Of a DNA stretch of 64,000 nt, positions 20,295 to 29,239 are shown piece after piece. The notes beneath the pieces were generated by a model, which saw nothing but the letters and a program-made list of their open reading frames with translations, was not told where the DNA came from and searched no databases. The position numbers and the translations under genes are program-made. How positions within the stretch are numbered: position 1 is the first letter of the stretch; each line of letters begins with the position of its first letter. This stretch comes from Labrys wisconsinensis. GTDB lineage: Bacteria > Pseudomonadota > Alphaproteobacteria > Rhizobiales > Labraceae. Location of the stretch: contig NZ_JAUSVX010000010.1 in the NCBI RefSeq assembly GCF_030814995.1, forward strand, positions 248,001 through 312,000, written 5' to 3'.

Positions 20295-21086
20295 TCACGT
20301 GGCGAGGCCGAGCGTGCCGAGGATCTCGCGGCGGAGCGCCACCAGGTCGGCGTCGTCGCGATGGCGCGGATAGGGCTTGTCGACCGTGAACTCGGCCTTG
20401 ATCCGCGCCGGCCGGTCGCTGAACACGATCACGCGGGAGGCCAGGATCAGCGCCTCCTCCACGTCGTGGGTGACGAGCAGCGCGGTGAAGCCGGTGCGCT
20501 GCCACAGCGCCACCAGCTCGGCCTGCAGGGTAAGGCGCGTCAGGCTGTCGAGCTTGCCGAGCGGCTCGTCGAGCAGCAGCAGCGCGGGGTCGTTGACCAG
20601 CGCCCGGGCCAGCGCCACCCGCTGGGCCATGCCGCCGGAGAGCTGGTGCGGATAGGCGCGGGCGAAGGCGCCGAGCCCGACCAGCTCCAGCGCCGCATCG
20701 ACGCGCCGCCGCTCCTGGCGCAGCAGGCCGCGCGCCTCCAGGCCCGTGGCGACGTTGTGCCAGACCCGCGCCCAGGGGAACAGGGTCGGGTCCTGGAACA
20801 CCAGGATGCGGGAGGGGTCGGGCCGCTCGATCGGCCGGCCGTCGCCGCGGATCGCGCCGGCCGAGGGCGGCTCGAGCCCGGCCACCAGCCGCAGCAGGGT
20901 CGACTTGCCGCAGCCGGAGGGGCCGAGCAGGGCGACGAACTCGCCCGGCTCGATCCGGAGGTCCACGCCGGCGAGCACGGGCAGGCGCGCGCCGGCGAGG
21001 TCGAAATGATGGCTGACGCCGGCGATCTCGATCGCGAGATTCTGCCGGGTCGGGGTTGGTGTCGGGGCCAGGGCCGGGTTCGCCAT
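20295..21086 (-). CDS. ABC importer ATPase, sulfonate/taurine (SsuB/TauB) type
   Basis: A 263-residue ATPase with Walker A LLGPSGCGKSTLLR, the Q-loop VFQDPTLFPWARVWHNVATG typical of the nitrate/sulfonate/taurine branch, signature LSGGMAQRVALARAL, Walker B LLLLDEPLGKLDS and VTHDVEEA. Its start overlaps the permease stop. It powers the importer whose binding protein and permease lie upstream; nitrate or thiamine-precursor importers share this type, but the metY neighbour favours sulfur. Confidence 0.88.
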   Translation of the reverse strand: MANPALAPTPTPTRQNLAIEIAGVSHHFDLAGARLPVLAGVDLRIEPGEFVALLGPSGCGKSTLLRLVAGLEPPSAGAIRGDGRPIERPDPSRILVFQDPTLFPWARVWHNVATGLEARGLLRQERRRVDAALELVGLGAFARAYPHQLSGGMAQRVALARALVNDPALLLLDEPLGKLDSLTRLTLQAELVALWQRTGFTALLVTHDVEEALILASRVIVFSDRPARIKAEFTVDKPYPRHRDDADLVALRREILGTLGLAT

Positions 21087-22087
21087 CAGATGAAGCCCTT
21101 CTGCCAGGCGAGCAGCCGGTCCCGCGCCACGAACAGGAGCCGCACGATGCCCGAGCACAGCACCGCCATGATCAGCAGCGTGGCATAGACATTGGCATAG
21201 CCGGAATAGGCGGTCTGGAACTGGATGTACCAGCCGAGCCCATACTTGGCGCCGAGCATCTCGGCCACGACCAGCACGGCGAAGGAATAGTAGAGGCCCA
21301 TGAACAGGCCGACGAAGACGTGCGGCAGCGAGGCTGGTATGGCGACCTTGCGGATCAGGTACCAGTTGCCGGCGCCGAGCACGCGGCCGACATCGTAATA
21401 GGCCCGGTCGACCGAGCCGACGCCCGAGGCGGTGAGGATCGCCACCGGGATGCCGGAGGCGAGCGCCACGATGAACACGCTCGCCGCGAAGGTGGTGGGA
21501 AAGAAGTAGAAGGTGCAGGGGATCCAGGCCGTGGCCGGCACCGGGCCGATCAGCTTCAGGATCGGCATGCCCCAATAGTGGAAGCGCTTCGACCAGCCCA
21601 GCGCCACGCCGATCCCGTAGCCCACGACCACGCCGGAGACGAAGCCGAGCGACCACAGGCGCAGGGTGTAGAGGATGCAGACGAGCAGCCGCGGCCCGTC
21701 GGTGACGTAGACGTTCAGCAGCCCGTGCGGCGGCGAGAAGAACGGCTTCGGCAGCCAGCCGGACTTGGCCGTGGTCAGCTCCCACAGGGCGAGCCAGACG
21801 CCGACGGCGACGAACCAGGGCCCATAGTGCAGGAGGCCGGCGCGCAGCCGCCCTCCGAGCAGCGGCAGCGTCACGGCGAGCCCGGCGAACACCGCCGCGC
21901 CCGCCCCGGTGATGCCGGCGAACAGCCCGGCGCTGCCCCACGGCACCACGTCGGGCAGCGCCACCGTGATCATGGCCGCCGCCGCCCAGGCCAGCGCCGC
22001 GAAGGCACCGTTGCGCCAGAGGCCGCCCTTGAGCGATGGACGGGCCGGGAGGGCGCCGATCTCCAGCGCCTGTGTCGCCTCGCTCAT
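21086..22087 (-). CDS. ABC importer permease, SsuC/TauC type with extended N-terminus
   Basis: This 333-residue permease carries the standard SsuC-like domain in its last 240 residues (IPASLPHVFVGLFMGLYYSF, GLGWYIQFQTAYSGYANVYA). An extra 80-90-residue N-terminal block with two membrane helices (AFAALAWAAAAMITVALP and AVFAGLAVTLPLL) makes it longer than typical SsuC. It is 1 bp from the binding-protein stop and overlaps the ATPase gene, so the three are one transcription unit. Confidence 0.87.
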   Translation of the reverse strand: MSEATQALEIGALPARPSLKGGLWRNGAFAALAWAAAAMITVALPDVVPWGSAGLFAGITGAGAAVFAGLAVTLPLLGGRLRAGLLHYGPWFVAVGVWLALWELTTAKSGWLPKPFFSPPHGLLNVYVTDGPRLLVCILYTLRLWSLGFVSGVVVGYGIGVALGWSKRFHYWGMPILKLIGPVPATAWIPCTFYFFPTTFAASVFIVALASGIPVAILTASGVGSVDRAYYDVGRVLGAGNWYLIRKVAIPASLPHVFVGLFMGLYYSFAVLVVAEMLGAKYGLGWYIQFQTAYSGYANVYATLLIMAVLCSGIVRLLFVARDRLLAWQKGFI

Positions 22088-22088
22088 C

Positions 22089-23120
22089 TCAGGCCAGCAG
22101 GTTGACCGTGACCCGCTCGGCGAATTCCTTCGGGTCGGTGGTGGGGTCGAGCACCTTGACCAGCTTGAGGTCCTCGGCCGATTTCTGGATCTGGTCGACC
22201 AGCGGCTGGCCGATCGGGTGGTTGTGGGCGACGAGGCCGCCGATCACCGCCTTGAGGTCGTCGAGGCTGAGGCCGGCCGGCTTCAGCGTGTCGAAATACC
22301 ATTGCGCCACCTCCTCAGGATGGGCGGCGGTGTATTCGTGCACCTCGATATTGGCCTCGGCCAGGCGCCGCAGCGCGTCGCGATTGGCCTCCAGGAACGG
22401 CCCGTTGGCGCCGAGCACGCAGCAGGTGTGGCCCTCGTAGACGCCGGTCTGGGTATCGGCGAGCTTCACGAAGCCGAACTGCTTCTCGATCGAATAGGCC
22501 CAGGGGTCGAGATGGGCGGCGAGGTCGGCCTCGCCGCGATTGACGGACTCGCCGACCAGGTCGAACGGCACCGCCTTCCAGGTCACGTCGGTCTCCGGGT
22601 CGATGCCGGCCTTGGCCAGCGTCACCTGGAAGGCGACCTGCGGCGGGGCGCCGATGCCATAGGTGGCGATGGTCTTGCCCTTGACGCCGGCAAGGTCGGT
22701 CACGCCCGAGGCCTTGGACGCCAGCAGGCGCTGGCAGCCGCCATGCGAGCCGACGAAGAGCTTGACGTCGAAGCCCTGCTCCAGCGGCTTCAGCCAGTCG
22801 CCGATCAGGCCGGCGCCGGCATCGGCCTTGCCGGTGGCGAGCGCCTGGATCAGGGTCTGGCCGCTGGCGCCCTGGTAGAACAGCTCCACATCGAGATTGT
22901 GCCTGCTGTAGATGCCCTTGGCGACGCCGAAGCCGAGCGGCGAGTGGCAGGCCGCGACCTCGGTCCAGGCCAGGCGCACCTTGGGCGCCGGCCCGGCGAT
23001 CGCCGGCGTGAACAGGCCGCGCCCGACAGCGCCGGCCGAGGCGAGGACGCCGACCGTGCCGGCGGTGCGCAGCAGGGCGCGGCGCGACAGCTTGCCCGGT
23101 CCTGAGGATGCTGTGGTCAT
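22089..23120 (-). CDS. ABC importer substrate-binding protein, sulfonate/NMT1 type, Tat-exported
   Basis: The 343-residue protein begins with a twin-arginine signal (KLSRRALLRTAGTVGVLASA). The mature domain is of the SsuA/NMT1 fold: GVAKGIYSRHNLDVELFYQG, TLIQALATGKADAGAG, then VGSHGGCQRLLASKASGVTD. Aliphatic sulfonates or sulfate esters are the likely ligands given metY and the oxygenase upstream and the operator at 25654; nitrate-type or pyrimidine ligands cannot be excluded. The ATG at 23120 fits the signal peptide. Confidence 0.87.
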   Translation of the reverse strand: MTTASSGPGKLSRRALLRTAGTVGVLASAGAVGRGLFTPAIAGPAPKVRLAWTEVAACHSPLGFGVAKGIYSRHNLDVELFYQGASGQTLIQALATGKADAGAGLIGDWLKPLEQGFDVKLFVGSHGGCQRLLASKASGVTDLAGVKGKTIATYGIGAPPQVAFQVTLAKAGIDPETDVTWKAVPFDLVGESVNRGEADLAAHLDPWAYSIEKQFGFVKLADTQTGVYEGHTCCVLGANGPFLEANRDALRRLAEANIEVHEYTAAHPEEVAQWYFDTLKPAGLSLDDLKAVIGGLVAHNHPIGQPLVDQIQKSAEDLKLVKVLDPTTDPKEFAERVTVNLLA

Positions 23121-23154
23121 GGAAACCCCCGTTGATGATCCCGTCCGCTTCGCC

Positions 23155-24483
23155 TCAGGCCGCCTTGCGCGCCGGCTCGCCGGCTTCGCCCGCCTTGGCC
23201 AGCGCCTGCTCGATGTCCGCCAGGATGTCGTCGGGATGCTCCAGGCCGACGGAGAGGCGGACATAGCCCGGCGTCACGCCCGCCGCGGCCTGCTCCTGCG
23301 GCGAGAGCTGCTGGTGCGTGGTCGAGGCGGGATGGATGGCGAGCGAGCGGGCATCGCCGATATTGGCGACGTGGTGCAGCAGCGTCAGCCCGTCGATGAA
23401 GGCGCGGCCCGCCTCGACGCCGCCCCTGAGCTCGAAGCCGACCAGGGCGCCGTAGCCGCCCTTCAGCGCCGCGTCGGCCCGGCGGCGCGGCTCGCCGCTC
23501 TGCAGGCCGGGGAAGATGACATGCTCGACGGCCGCGTGCTTCGCCAGGAAGTCGGCGACCTTGACCGCGTTCTCGTTGTGCTGGCGCTGGCGCAGCGGCA
23601 GCGTCTCCAGGCCCTGCAGCAGCAGGAAGGCGTTGAAGGGCGAGAGCGCCGCGCCAAGGTCGCGCAGCAGCTTGACCCGTGCCCGGAGGACATAGGCGAT
23701 CGGCCCGAGGGGCTTGGCCGCCTCGGTCCAGACGGCGCCGTGATAGGCCTCGTCCGGCCGGGTCAGCAGCGGGAAGCGCGCCGCATGCTCCTCCCAGGGG
23801 AAATTGCCGCCGTCGATGATCAGGCCGCCGATCGAGGTGCCGTGGCCGCCGATATATTTGGTGGCGGAGTAGACCACCACGGCCGCGCCCTGCTCGAAGG
23901 GCCGGGCGATCAGCGGCGCGGCGGTGTTGTCGATCACCAGAGGCACGCCGAGCGAGCGGCCGATCTCGGCCACCTCCCGGATCGGGAAGACGTGCAGCTT
24001 CGGGTTCGGCAGCGTCTCGGCGTAATAGGCCTTGGTGCGCGCGTCGGTCGCCCGGCGGAAATTCTCCGGATCGGCGGGATCGACGAAGCGCACCTCGACG
24101 CCGAACTGCTTCAGCGTCTGCGAGAACAGCGTCCAGGTGCCGCCATAGAGATCGGTGGAGGAGACGACGTTGTCGCCGGCCTCGGCGACGTTGAGCAGCG
24201 CATAGGCCGAGGCGGTCTGGCCCGAGGCGACGGCCAGGGCGGCGGCACCGCCTTCGAGAGCGGCGATCCGCTCCTCCAGCACGCCGGTCGTCGGATTCTG
24301 CACCCGGGTGTAGATGTTGCCGAGCTCCTCCAGGGCGAACAGGCGCGAGGCGTGGCCGGTGTCCTGGAACTGGTAGGAGGTGGTCTGGTAGATCGGCACC
24401 GCCACGGCGCCGGTGGCCGGATCGGCGCGATAGCTGCCGCCGTGCAGGGCCAGGGTCTCGAAGCGGGTGGACGTGGTGGTCAT
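23155..24483 (-). CDS. metY: O-acetylhomoserine sulfhydrylase (Cys/Met-metabolism PLP enzyme)
   Basis: A 442-residue PLP enzyme of the O-acetylhomoserine aminocarboxypropyltransferase group, with the PLP lysine Lys209 in VVVYSATKYIGGHGTSIGG, the N-terminal FETLALHGGSYRADPATGA and NIYTRVQNPTTGVLEERIAA. It joins sulfide (or a thiol) to O-acetylhomoserine, making homocysteine or methionine directly. The length and the extra loop around residues 225-260 favour MetY over cystathionine gamma-synthase. Its place between an importer and an oxygenase suggests it captures sulfur released from the imported compound. Confidence 0.88.
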   Translation of the reverse strand: MTTTSTRFETLALHGGSYRADPATGAVAVPIYQTTSYQFQDTGHASRLFALEELGNIYTRVQNPTTGVLEERIAALEGGAAALAVASGQTASAYALLNVAEAGDNVVSSTDLYGGTWTLFSQTLKQFGVEVRFVDPADPENFRRATDARTKAYYAETLPNPKLHVFPIREVAEIGRSLGVPLVIDNTAAPLIARPFEQGAAVVVYSATKYIGGHGTSIGGLIIDGGNFPWEEHAARFPLLTRPDEAYHGAVWTEAAKPLGPIAYVLRARVKLLRDLGAALSPFNAFLLLQGLETLPLRQRQHNENAVKVADFLAKHAAVEHVIFPGLQSGEPRRRADAALKGGYGALVGFELRGGVEAGRAFIDGLTLLHHVANIGDARSLAIHPASTTHQQLSPQEQAAAGVTPGYVRLSVGLEHPDDILADIEQALAKAGEAGEPARKAA

Positions 24484-24508
24484 GGCGGTCTCCGGGACGT
24501 GAGGGCGG

Positions 24509-25558
24509 TCAATAGGCCGAGGCCGGCTCGGGCTGCGCCGACGCGGGCTCGATCAGGTCGGCGTGATGGCGACGGGCGACGTCGGGGTGCGAGCGCAGGC
24601 GGCTCTTGAGGTAGTTGCGGCCGACCTCGCGGAAGAGCGGGTTGAGCGGATCCTGCGTCACCCCGCGCGCCTCGGCGGCGAGCGCGGGCGAAAGGTCGAG
24701 CACCGGCACGCTGGCGTCGAGCCGTGCCCCGAGGAAGAAGGCGACGGAGAGCCGGTCCGCGCCGGGCGGCGGCGACACCACGCGGTGAACATTGGCCCTG
24801 AGGTAGCCGTTCGAGGCCAGCTCGAGAATCTCGCCGATATTGACGACGAAGCTGCCCTCCAGCGGCGGCGCGTCGATCCAGCCGCCCTCCCCCTCCACCT
24901 GCAGCCCGTTCTGCTTCTCCTGCAGGAGCACGGTGACGAAGCCGGAATCCTTGTGGGCGCCGACGCCCTGGCTGCTCGACGCGTCCCGGCCGGGATAGCG
25001 GATGATCTTGAGGAGCTGGTTGGGGGCGGGCGTGTAGATCGGCTCGAACACGCCCTCGGGCTGTTCCAGCGACGCGGCGAAGGCCCGCAGCACCCGGATC
25101 GCCAGGTCGGTGACGGCAGCCTGGTAGGCCAGCAGCACCGGCTTGAGCTCCGGCAGCGCATCGGGCCACTGGTTCGGCCCCTGCAGCCGCGTCCAGGGCG
25201 GTGCGGAGGCATCGGCCGGGAGCGCCGGGCGCTCGGCACCGATGTCGATCTGCTCGCGCCAGTCCGGCTTGCCGCGGGTGTGCTCGAAGCCGGCGCGGTT
25301 ATAGCCGCGGAAATGCGGCGAGTTGACCATCTCGATGGCGAGCTTGTCCGCCTCCGGCAGCGCGAAGAAGCGACGGGCCAGGGCGAGCACCTCGCCGATC
25401 AGCCCGGCATCGATACCGTGGCCGACGAGGTAGAAGAAGCCGGGGCCCCGCGCCGCCTGCCGGAGCTCGGCCAGGAAGGCGGCCCGCTCCTGCGGGCCGG
25501 CGTCGAAGCGGCTGATGTCGAGGACCGGCAGGGTCTCGCCGGCGGAAGGGCTGGTCAT
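24509..25558 (-). CDS. 2-oxoglutarate/Fe(II) oxygenase, isopenicillin N synthase-like
   Basis: This 349-residue enzyme has the DIOX_N fold at the start (LPVLDISRFDAG) and a complete facial triad: His202 and Asp204 in GAHKDSGF, His258 in RANVHRVVS, with Arg269 and Ser271 for 2-oxoglutarate. It is first in the operon with metY and a sulfonate-type importer and follows the shared operator. It may oxidise the imported compound to release sulfite, as TauD does, but it belongs to a different oxygenase family. The reaction is inferred. Confidence 0.88.
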   Translation of the reverse strand: MTSPSAGETLPVLDISRFDAGPQERAAFLAELRQAARGPGFFYLVGHGIDAGLIGEVLALARRFFALPEADKLAIEMVNSPHFRGYNRAGFEHTRGKPDWREQIDIGAERPALPADASAPPWTRLQGPNQWPDALPELKPVLLAYQAAVTDLAIRVLRAFAASLEQPEGVFEPIYTPAPNQLLKIIRYPGRDASSSQGVGAHKDSGFVTVLLQEKQNGLQVEGEGGWIDAPPLEGSFVVNIGEILELASNGYLRANVHRVVSPPPGADRLSVAFFLGARLDASVPVLDLSPALAAEARGVTQDPLNPLFREVGRNYLKSRLRSHPDVARRHHADLIEPASAQPEPASAY

Positions 25559-25653
25559 GGCGGGCTCCGTCGGCCGAGGGCCTCGCCGGAGGCAAATCCT
25601 TCCGGCGAGGCCGCAGACCGTTTCGGAGATCAGCCGATCATTTCATGATCTTT

Positions 25654-25676
25654 AAGTCAATTATTTTGATAGACTT
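25654..25676 (-). promoter_or_regulatory. Copy 3 of the shared 23-bp dyad operator
   Basis: On the plus strand it reads AAGTCAAT, 7-nt core, ATAGACTT; the outer AAGTC/GACTT arms are a perfect inverted repeat here. It lies 95 bp before the oxygenase gene in an AT-rich island (25640-25690), and 22 bp before that strand's convergent M24 stop on the other side, so it can only serve the oxygenase-metY-importer operon. Confidence 0.7.
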
Positions 25677-25714
25677 TATATTCTAAATTGCTGGCGATCC
25701 GGAGTGTATTCTCC

Positions 25715-27076
25715 TCACCCCAGCGTCAGCAGCAGGTCGGGCCGCAGCCAGAACGGCGGCAGGCAGAGCGGGATCGCCGAGAGCGGCAGGAGATCATCCT
25801 TCACAGGCACGCCGAGTTCGTTGCGCACGAAGTCGCGCCGCGCCAGCATCCGGGCGAGCGTGGCGGGGTGGCGCGCCTTCAGCTCGGCCTGCAACGCGGC
25901 GTCGGCGAAGACCACGCCGTCCTCGCAGTTGAGCGTCCATCCCGCCGGCATCGGCGCCGGGATGATGTCGACCTGGAACGGCATGCCCGAGGCGATGCGC
26001 TCGGTCGAGCCCGGCCGCACCGGCGAATGGGTCCATTCGTCCAGCCCGGTGAGATGGCCGGGGTTGAGCGAGGAGCGCAGGCCGCCCCTGGCGAGGCTCT
26101 CGGCGACGGCAGCGTGGATGGCGCCGCCCTCGGCGCCGATGCCTGATGTTTCGTACCAGGTGACGAGCCCGGCGAAATAGTCGGCCGCGGTCTTGAGGAA
26201 CGCCTCGTCCGCCTCCGCCAGCAGGCCGGCGCGGCAGCTGAGGCCGCCCCACAGGCCGATCCCGACGGTGACCCCGTCGCCGCGCTCGAGGATGCGGGCG
26301 GAGGGGCTGCGCAGGCCCATGATCGTCTCGCCCGGGCCGCCCGAGGCCAGGATGGTGTGGCAGCTCATGGGCTCGCCGGCATAGCCCATGCGCGCCGCGG
26401 CGGCGAACTCGCTGTCGCCCGGCCGCGCACCCGCCACGATGCGCCAGAGCGCCGCCGAGCCGCGCGCCGCCGCCCATTCGAAGGCGGCGATCTGGTCGGC
26501 GTCGATGGTGCTGCGCAAGCCGGTGGTCGGGTGCAGCAGCAGGGCCGTGACATCGCTCACCTCACCGCCGGCGCCGGCGACGCGCCGCAGCGAGTCGACC
26601 ACGAAGGCCGGCGCGAAGAAGCTCGGCGCCTCCCCGTCCCACTCCTCCGGCTCCAGATATTTCCAGCCGGCGAGGCCGACACTGTCGCCGGCCCTGATGC
26701 CCACCGCCCGCAGCACGTCGACGAGGCTCGCCCGGCGCGAGCGGTCCTGGCCCATCAGGCTGAAGGACTGGCAGAGCACGGTCTCGCAGCCCTCCAGGCC
26801 GGCGATCGGGGTGTAGGATTCGCATTCGTTGCCGACCACCAGCACGCGGCGGCCGGCGCCGAGGAGCAGCAGCGCCTCCTCGAAGCGCGGCTCGAAGCCG
26901 GTGAGGAAGGCGATGTTGGCGAAGTGCTCGCGGTCGGCATAGACCGCCACCCAGTCGCAGGCCGCCCGGGCCGTGAGCGCCTCGCAGCGCGCGGCATAGG
27001 TGGCGGCCGGAATCCGCGGCTGCTCGCCGGGCGCGCTGAAGTCGGGGATGGAGATCGGGCGGAGGGCGACGGCCAT
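25715..27076 (-). CDS. M24-family (pita-bread) hydrolase lacking canonical metal ligands
   Basis: The 453-residue protein has a creatinase-type N-terminal domain (RCEALTARAACDWVAVYADR) and an M24 C-terminal domain. At the place of the first two metal aspartates of Xaa-Pro peptidases it reads VTVGIGLWGGLSCRAG, so both are missing; a His (GHLTGLDEW) and a Glu (NCEDGVVFA) remain. This pattern recalls creatinase, which needs no metal. It ends the operon of a polyamine-type importer and a DDAH-like enzyme, so a guanidino or N-methyl substrate is plausible. ATG 27076 has AGGA 8 bases upstream; a TTG at 27103 is less likely. Confidence 0.8.
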   Translation of the reverse strand: MAVALRPISIPDFSAPGEQPRIPAATYAARCEALTARAACDWVAVYADREHFANIAFLTGFEPRFEEALLLLGAGRRVLVVGNECESYTPIAGLEGCETVLCQSFSLMGQDRSRRASLVDVLRAVGIRAGDSVGLAGWKYLEPEEWDGEAPSFFAPAFVVDSLRRVAGAGGEVSDVTALLLHPTTGLRSTIDADQIAAFEWAAARGSAALWRIVAGARPGDSEFAAAARMGYAGEPMSCHTILASGGPGETIMGLRSPSARILERGDGVTVGIGLWGGLSCRAGLLAEADEAFLKTAADYFAGLVTWYETSGIGAEGGAIHAAVAESLARGGLRSSLNPGHLTGLDEWTHSPVRPGSTERIASGMPFQVDIIPAPMPAGWTLNCEDGVVFADAALQAELKARHPATLARMLARRDFVRNELGVPVKDDLLPLSAIPLCLPPFWLRPDLLLTLG

Positions 27077-27108
27077 GGCGGGCATCCTGTGGCGGAACGA
27101 CAATCTGG

Positions 27109-28179
27109 TCAGGCGGACGGCAGCACGCCGAAGGCGGCGAGCGGCAGGTGCACGGTGAGGCGAGCGCCGGGCTGGAAGCGCTCCGCCTCGCCGGCCGGGA
27201 ACTGCACGATCAGCTCGGGCCCGCCGTCCGGCTGCAGCACCAGCCGGTCATGCGCCCCGAGGAAGGCGACGTCGCGGATCACGGCGCTGACTGCCACGGC
27301 CTCGGGCACGGGCGCCAGGCTCGCATGCTCGGGCCTGACCCACAGCGTCGCCGGCGCGCCGGCGACGAGCGGCGTGCCGTCGCTCGCCCGGCCGATCGGC
27401 AGCAGGCCGGCGAAGGTGCGGATGGCGCGGCCGCCGGGCCCGGCCTCCACCCGGCCCTCGAACAGGTTGTTGATGCCGAGGAACTCGGCGACGAAGCGCG
27501 TCGCCGGCCGGCCGTACATCTGCCGCGGCGTGCCGATCTGCTCGATCCGCCCCTGCCGGAACACGGCGATGCGATCCGACATCGAGATCGCCTCCTCCTG
27601 GTCGTGGGTGACGTAGACGAAGGTCACCCCGGTCTCCCGGTGCAGGCGCTTCAGCTCGCGCTGCATGCTCTCGCGCAAGGTGCGGTCGAGCGCCGAGAGC
27701 GGCTCGTCGAGGAGCAGCAGCTCCGGCCCGAAGGACAGCGCCCGGGCCAGCGCCACACGCTGCTGCTGGCCGCCGGAGAGCTCGCGCGGCCGGCGCCCGG
27801 CGAGCGCCGCCAGGCCGACCAGCGCCAGCATCTCCTCGACCCGCGCCGCGATGCGCGGGCGCGGCCAGCGCCGGATCTCCAGCGGGAAGGCGATATTCTC
27901 GGCCACGCTCATGTGCGGGAACAGCGCATAGCCCTGGAACACCAGGCCGAGGTCGCGGTCCTCCGGGTCGAGCCGGGTGATGTCCCGGCTCATGAGGCTG
28001 ATCACGCCGCGATCGGCGAGCACGAAGCCGCCGATCGCCATCAGCAGCGTCGTCTTGCCCGAGCCCGAGGGCCCGAGCAGCGTCACGAACTCGCCCTTCT
28101 CGACCGCAAGGTCGATGCCGCCGAGCGCCGTGACGGTGCCGTAGGACTTGGCGAGGCCGCTTATGCCGAGAAAGCTCAT
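27109..28179 (-). CDS. ABC importer ATPase, spermidine/putrescine (PotA) type
   Basis: This 356-residue ATPase has Walker A LLGPSGSGKTTLLM, Q-loop GLVFQGYALFPHMSVAENIA, signature LSGGQQQRVALARAL and Walker B LLLLDEPLSALDR, then a C-terminal TOBE domain (residues about 270-356: LWVRPEHASL). It belongs to the PotA/FbpC group. It sits between the DDAH-like gene and the M24 gene in the same operon as two permeases and a PotD-like binding protein, so it powers that importer. Confidence 0.9.
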   Translation of the reverse strand: MSFLGISGLAKSYGTVTALGGIDLAVEKGEFVTLLGPSGSGKTTLLMAIGGFVLADRGVISLMSRDITRLDPEDRDLGLVFQGYALFPHMSVAENIAFPLEIRRWPRPRIAARVEEMLALVGLAALAGRRPRELSGGQQQRVALARALSFGPELLLLDEPLSALDRTLRESMQRELKRLHRETGVTFVYVTHDQEEAISMSDRIAVFRQGRIEQIGTPRQMYGRPATRFVAEFLGINNLFEGRVEAGPGGRAIRTFAGLLPIGRASDGTPLVAGAPATLWVRPEHASLAPVPEAVAVSAVIRDVAFLGAHDRLVLQPDGGPELIVQFPAGEAERFQPGARLTVHLPLAAFGVLPSA

Positions 28180-28195
28180 GGGCTCGGGATCGGGC

Positions 28196-29209
28196 TCAGA
28201 GGGGATCGCGGGCGAGCGGCGCCGTCGAGCAATGGATGCCGCCGCCGCCGAGCTCCACCGCGCCGTAGTCGATCGGGATCACGGTGATGCCGTTCTTGTC
28301 GAGCACGTCGGCGAGGCGCGCGCCCATCGTGTCGTGGACGATCACCCGCCCCGGCGCCACGGCCAGGCAGTTGACGGAGAAGGCATTGTCGTCGGGCGGC
28401 AGCTCGATCAGCTTCATGCCGCGCTGCTTCAGCGTCTCCAGGAAGACGTAGGGCAGCTCGTTGACGTTGACGATGGCGGTGTCGACGTCGACCATCATGA
28501 AGCTGCCGTCGATATGGATGCGGTAGCCCGGCATCGGCACCTTGATCAGCTCGACGCCGAGCGTCGCCAGCACCGCCTCGAGCTGCCGCACGCCCTCGGG
28601 GTTGCAGGCGACGCTGACCGAGCAGACCGCCGTCCTGGCGTCGATCATGGCAAAGCCGCCGCCCTCGAACACCGACTCGCCGTGCAGCGTCGCCAGGATC
28701 GGGCAGCCCGCCTTGGCCAGGGCCTGGGTCACCGGCAGCTCCTCGCCGCGCCGCACCTTGCGGGCCATGCGCGTGACGATGGCGCCGCCCTTGACGCTGA
28801 TGACGCTGTCGCGGGTGAACACCTGCTTCATCCGGCCCGGCGCGGCCTTGTCGACATAGATCACCGCGACGCCCTCGGCCTTCAGCGTCGCCGCCAGGGT
28901 GTCGTGCGCCTTCTGCATGGCGGGAAGGTCCGGCATGGTCTTGCCGATCCAGTACCAGCCCTTCTCCGGATCGCCGAAGCCGCCGATCTCCGGCATCGGC
29001 CGGTTCTCCACCACCGAGAGCTCCTCGCCCGGCCGGTGCATCAGCACGGCGCGCAGGCGCCCGACGTCGCTGGTGCAGCCCCAGGCGCGGCCCCAGACCT
29101 CGGCCTGCTCGCCCGGGTCGGCGAAGCCCGGCGCCGGCACCGAGCCGAAGATCTTGAAGAAGGTGTTCTCGCGATATTCGTGCTCGCTCATCGCGGGGGT
29201 GTGGGACAT
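28196..29209 (-). CDS. Dimethylarginine dimethylaminohydrolase-like amidinotransferase-fold enzyme
   Basis: This 337-residue protein is of the guanidine-modifying superfamily. Visible residues are VFEGGGFAMID (substrate-binding acid cluster), catalytic His232 in RIHIDGSFM and the nucleophile Cys327 in GGGGIHCSTAPLARDPL at the very end. Members hydrolyse methylated arginines to citrulline or transfer amidino groups; the Cys-His pair is complete, so it should be active. AAGGAG lies 6 bases before the ATG at 29209. Being between the permease and ATPase genes of an importer, it probably acts on the imported compound. Confidence 0.87.
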   Translation of the reverse strand: MSHTPAMSEHEYRENTFFKIFGSVPAPGFADPGEQAEVWGRAWGCTSDVGRLRAVLMHRPGEELSVVENRPMPEIGGFGDPEKGWYWIGKTMPDLPAMQKAHDTLAATLKAEGVAVIYVDKAAPGRMKQVFTRDSVISVKGGAIVTRMARKVRRGEELPVTQALAKAGCPILATLHGESVFEGGGFAMIDARTAVCSVSVACNPEGVRQLEAVLATLGVELIKVPMPGYRIHIDGSFMMVDVDTAIVNVNELPYVFLETLKQRGMKLIELPPDDNAFSVNCLAVAPGRVIVHDTMGARLADVLDKNGITVIPIDYGAVELGGGGIHCSTAPLARDPL

Positions 29210-29239
29210 CGGGGTTCTCCTTGGGGATGATGGGATGCG

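Noticed and set aside
24484-24508. A SAM-II riboswitch before metY
   Set aside because: The gap between the oxygenase and metY genes is only 25 bp, too short, and none is seen before the oxygenase.
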